From Pseudomonadota bacterium (GTDB lineage: Bacteria > Pseudomonadota > Gammaproteobacteria > Enterobacterales > Enterobacteriaceae): DNA of 6,910 nt. This document shows positions 5,686-6,910 of this stretch, in pieces. The stretch's first letter is position 1. The number at the start of each line of letters is the position of its first letter. The stretch covers positions 1 to 6,910 of the forward strand of contig JAFACP010000030.1 in NCBI GenBank assembly GCA_023425455.1. Reading direction: 5' to 3'. The notes under the pieces were generated by a model. That model did no database searches. It had not been told where the DNA came from and saw nothing but the letters and a program-made list of their open reading frames with translations. Position numbers and translations under genes: made by a program.

Positions 5686-6456
5686 TCAGCGAATGGTTTT
5701 CGGCGTCATTACCCGGCGCGCACCAACATAATGGCGCACCCAGTAATCCTCGCTCAGGGAGGTGATCTGAATGTCCTGACCGCTGCGTGGTGACTGAATA
5801 AACTTGCCGTTACCGACATATACGCCCACGTGGTCAGCCATGCCGCGCCCCTGGGTGCGGAAGAAGACCAGATCGCCGCTTTCCAGTTCACCACGGCTGA
5901 CCGGCGAGGCGTCGCGCAGGTGATACATTTCATTTGCGGTGCGGGGAATACGGAACTTCACCAGATCTTTATAGGCGTAATAGACCAGTCCGCTGCAGTC
6001 GAACCCTGTTCGTGGGGAGCTGCCGCCCCAGTGATAAGGTTTGCCAATCTGCCCCATCAGTTTATTCATTGCCGTCTTCTGCGCTTTCTGAACACGGACT
6101 TTATGCACTTCCGACAGCTTCGCCGTTTTGCTGACTTTCAGACAGGTCGATTTATGCCCTTTACGCACGGTGCATTTTTCCGTTACGCGGGTTGCCGCAC
6201 TATGGGACGACTTACGGGAGTGTTTGGCTGTTGGTGGGGAGGTTTTGCTGGAGGCTGTTTTTTTCTTCTGTACTGCGGTGGTTTTTTTAACGGTCTTGCT
6301 GGTGGTTTTTTTCTTACGGTCTGTGTTTTTTGCCAGATGCGTTTTTTGTACTGCAGAGTGCCGCGCCTGCTCCGAGGCGTTCGCCGCTGGCGTAAATGAA
6401 AGTGATGTAAACAGTAAAGCACAGAGCGTGATCGAGATTTTAGTTATCCGCGCCAC
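5686..6456 (-). CDS. mepH: MepH (YdhO) peptidoglycan DD-endopeptidase, NlpC/P60 family
   Basis: Periplasmic endopeptidase that cuts D-Ala-mDAP crosslinks to let the cell wall expand; the activity is known for E. coli MepH. It has 256 residues, against about 271 remembered for E. coli. Residues 1-27 look like a signal peptide: MARITKIS, a hydrophobic core, then cleavage after ANA (25-27). Residues about 35-90 are a low-complexity Lys/Thr/Ser linker. The NlpC/P60 domain spans about 130-250, with catalytic Cys154 (GFDCSGLVYY), His209 (DHVGVYVG) and a third polar residue, Gln221 (KFIQSP), where many relatives have His. Cys95 and Cys105 could form a disulfide. The start is GTG at 6456, with AGGGG (6469-6465) 8 bases upstream. 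The E. coli gene, as I recall, also starts with GTG. It lies upstream of sodB and divergent from grxD. Confidence 0.95.
   Translation of the reverse strand: MARITKISITLCALLFTSLSFTPAANASEQARHSAVQKTHLAKNTDRKKKTTSKTVKKTTAVQKKKTASSKTSPPTAKHSRKSSHSAATRVTEKCTVRKGHKSTCLKVSKTAKLSEVHKVRVQKAQKTAMNKLMGQIGKPYHWGGSSPRTGFDCSGLVYYAYKDLVKFRIPRTANEMYHLRDASPVSRGELESGDLVFFRTQGRGMADHVGVYVGNGKFIQSPRSGQDIQITSLSEDYWVRHYVGARRVMTPKTIR
6277..6312 (-). repeat. Direct repeat with T7/A7 runs in the mepH linker
   Basis: GGTGGTTTTTTT (plus strand) occurs at 6277-6288 and again at 6301-6312, exactly 24 bases (8 codons) apart. It encodes the Lys-Lys-Thr-Thr motif twice. A third T7 run is at 6258-6264. In-frame expansion or contraction here could explain linker length differences among MepH proteins, and single-base slippage would knock the gene out. 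Confidence 0.7.
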
Positions 6457-6520
6457 TGGGCAGTCCCCTGGTAAATGCAGGTCATCAATGATACCTGCGC
6501 ATGATTTACAAAACCCGTCG

Positions 6521-6550
6521 ATTCTAATCTATAAAAACCCGAGAAGTTAA
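6521..6550 (-). promoter_or_regulatory. Probable mepH promoter
   Basis: On the minus strand TTAACT (6550-6545, 4 of 6) and TAGAAT (6526-6521, 5 of 6) are 18 bases apart. Transcription from about 6514 would give a leader of some 57 bases before the GTG. This is the best sigma-70 pair between mepH and grxD on that strand. Confidence 0.5.
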
Positions 6551-6591
6551 TAGCATTTTTCAATCAAAAAACGTGTTTCGTTAGCGAGTGC

Positions 6592-6629
6592 AAAAAAAAT
6601 CGCCAAACTGGCGCAGGCTTATCCAGCCT
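6592..6629 (-). terminator. Orphan intrinsic terminator with tandem hairpins, mepH-grxD gap
   Basis: Read on the minus strand, hairpin 1 is AGGCT-N5-AGCCT (6629-6615). Hairpin 2 is CGCCA-GTT-TGGCG (6613-6601). After one A comes a run of eight T (6599-6592). This looks like a Rho-independent terminator for leftward transcription, though the last stem is only 5 bp. No leftward gene lies between it and grxD. It sits about 42 bases upstream of the mepH -35 box, so it could end a small RNA, insulate mepH, or attenuate a longer mepH leader. Confidence 0.5.
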
Positions 6630-6671
6630 TAAGTAAAACCTCAGCAAAAACAGGGTTAAGCTACATTTGCA

Positions 6672-6700
6672 ATGCAACTTTTAGCGACACCCGTTAAAAT
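6672..6700 (+). promoter_or_regulatory. Possible grxD promoter
   Basis: ATGCAA (6672-6677, 3 of 6) and TAAAAT (6695-6700, 5 of 6) are 17 bases apart, predicting a start near 6707. A second pair closer to the gene, TTTTCC (6724-6729) and TACAAT (6748-6753) with 18-base spacing, is about as good. The first would include the 17-codon ORF at 6718-6771 in the grxD message; the second would not. Confidence 0.4.
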
Positions 6701-6717
6701 AGTAAGAGGTAATAAAA

Positions 6718-6771
6718 ATGTTATTTTCCGATGTCTGTCTGAGCCGTTACAATGTCAGACTAATGCCGTAA
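6718..6771 (+). CDS. Candidate 17-residue leader peptide ORF before grxD
   Basis: ATG at 6718 opens a short frame reading MLFSDVCLSRYNVRLMP, then TAA at 6769-6771, 22 bases before the grxD ATG. AAGAGG (6704-6709) lies 8 bases upstream, a fair ribosome site. The peptide has no codon run typical of amino acid attenuators and I do not recognise it. It could be a translated leader influencing grxD or a chance ORF. Confidence 0.25.
   Translation: MLFSDVCLSRYNVRLMP
6737..6760. repeat. Inverted repeat GTCTGA-N12-TCAGAC upstream of grxD
   Basis: A perfect 6-bp inverted repeat (6737-6742 and 6755-6760) flanks TACAAT (6748-6753), one of the two possible grxD -10 boxes, 33 bases before the grxD ATG. 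It could be an operator straddling that promoter or a stem-loop in a longer leader. Confidence 0.4.
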
Positions 6772-6793
6772 CAGAAGTTAAAGGAAGCAAGAC

Positions 6794-6910
6794 ATGAGCA
6801 CCACTATTGAAAAAATCCAGCGCCAGATCGCTGAAAACCCGATTCTCCTGTACATGAAAGGTTCCCCGAAGCTGCCAAGCTGCGGCTTCTCCGCGCAGGC
6901 TGTTCAGGCG
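6794..6910 (+). CDS. grxD: GrxD monothiol glutaredoxin, 5' part
   Basis: Cytoplasmic CGFS-type glutaredoxin (Grx4) that binds a [2Fe-2S] cluster as a dimer or with BolA-type partners and takes part in Fe-S trafficking. The first 39 codons are present (MSTTIEKIQRQIAENPILLY onward) and match the E. coli GrxD start almost residue for residue. The CGFS active site is at residues 30-33 with cluster-binding Cys30, preceded by the family motif MKGSPKLPSC (21-30). The full protein is about 115 residues in E. coli, so roughly two thirds lies beyond the window. AAGGAAG (6780-6786) is the ribosome site, 7 bases before the ATG. It is divergent from mepH. Confidence 0.96.
   Translation, partial: MSTTIEKIQRQIAENPILLYMKGSPKLPSCGFSAQAVQA

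Larger units (their letters stand above)
6457..6793. other. mepH-grxD intergenic region (337 bp)
   Basis: This AT-rich divergent control region holds, from left to right: the mepH leader with a 13-codon overlapping ORF (6485-6444, minus), the probable mepH promoter, the orphan minus-strand terminator, two possible grxD promoters, the 17-codon ORF and the inverted repeat before grxD. I saw no tRNA, REP/BIME element or IS remnant. Confidence 0.7.

Noticed and set aside
6258..6312. Programmed -1 frameshift site in mepH (A-runs on the coding strand)
   Set aside because: The A7 runs are followed by C in the wrong codon register for a canonical A AAA AAC heptamer, and no alternative product is evident.
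5830..6399. 189-codon plus-strand ORF with hydrophobic stretches
   Set aside because: It is antisense to mepH; the Phe/Gly-rich hydrophobic part is the complement of the Lys/Thr-rich MepH linker.
6565..6580. Weak PUR-box-like sequence in the mepH-grxD gap
   Set aside because: Only about half of the consensus positions match and the symmetric AAACGTTT core is absent.

Overview
The window is an ordinary chromosomal segment of a gamma-proteobacterium of the family Enterobacteriaceae. Gene order and protein sequences match the E. coli block punC - punR - purR - ynhF - ydhP - sodB - mepH - grxD, as I remember it. The differences from remembered E. coli proteins (PunR shorter at the C-terminus, MepH linker shorter, many conservative changes) and the GC-rich third codon positions suggest a relative such as Enterobacter, Citrobacter or Klebsiella rather than E. 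coli itself. Genus cannot be fixed by eye. There is no insertion sequence, phage gene, CRISPR array, tRNA or rRNA.

Layout. Bases 1-1157 (minus) are the 5' 385 codons of the purine nucleoside transporter punC, running off the left edge. The divergent LysR-type regulator punR (1273-2184, plus) shares a 115-bp control region with it, holding a good punC promoter and a likely PunR operator. punR converges on the purine repressor purR (2200-3225, minus); only 15 bp separate the stop codons, and a hairpin lies there. purR carries two PUR boxes, one upstream and one inside its first codons, the known autoregulatory layout. A 297-bp gap follows, with a promising unannotated 27-codon ORF behind a perfect Shine-Dalgarno sequence. 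Then come the one-helix membrane protein ynhF (3523-3612) and the MFS transporter ydhP (3778-4944). ydhP and sodB (4982-5563, minus) converge on a strong hairpin with a T-tract on the sodB side. mepH (5686-6456, minus, GTG start) lies upstream of sodB. A 337-bp gap separates mepH from the divergent grxD (6794 onward, cut by the right edge). That gap holds a minus-strand intrinsic terminator with no obvious gene to serve, and a 17-codon ORF just before grxD.

How the genes fit together. The left half concerns purine economy: PunC and PunR handle external nucleosides, while PurR senses hypoxanthine or guanine and represses purine synthesis. The right half touches iron and oxidative stress: SodB is the iron superoxide dismutase controlled by the small RNA RyhB, whose pairing site is visible at the start codon, and GrxD is the monothiol glutaredoxin of Fe-S metabolism. 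MepH trims peptidoglycan crosslinks.

I did not find an exotic new system. The most useful leads are two candidate small ORFs (3359-3442 and 6718-6771), the orphan terminator at 6592-6629, and the candidate PunR operator at 1236-1256.
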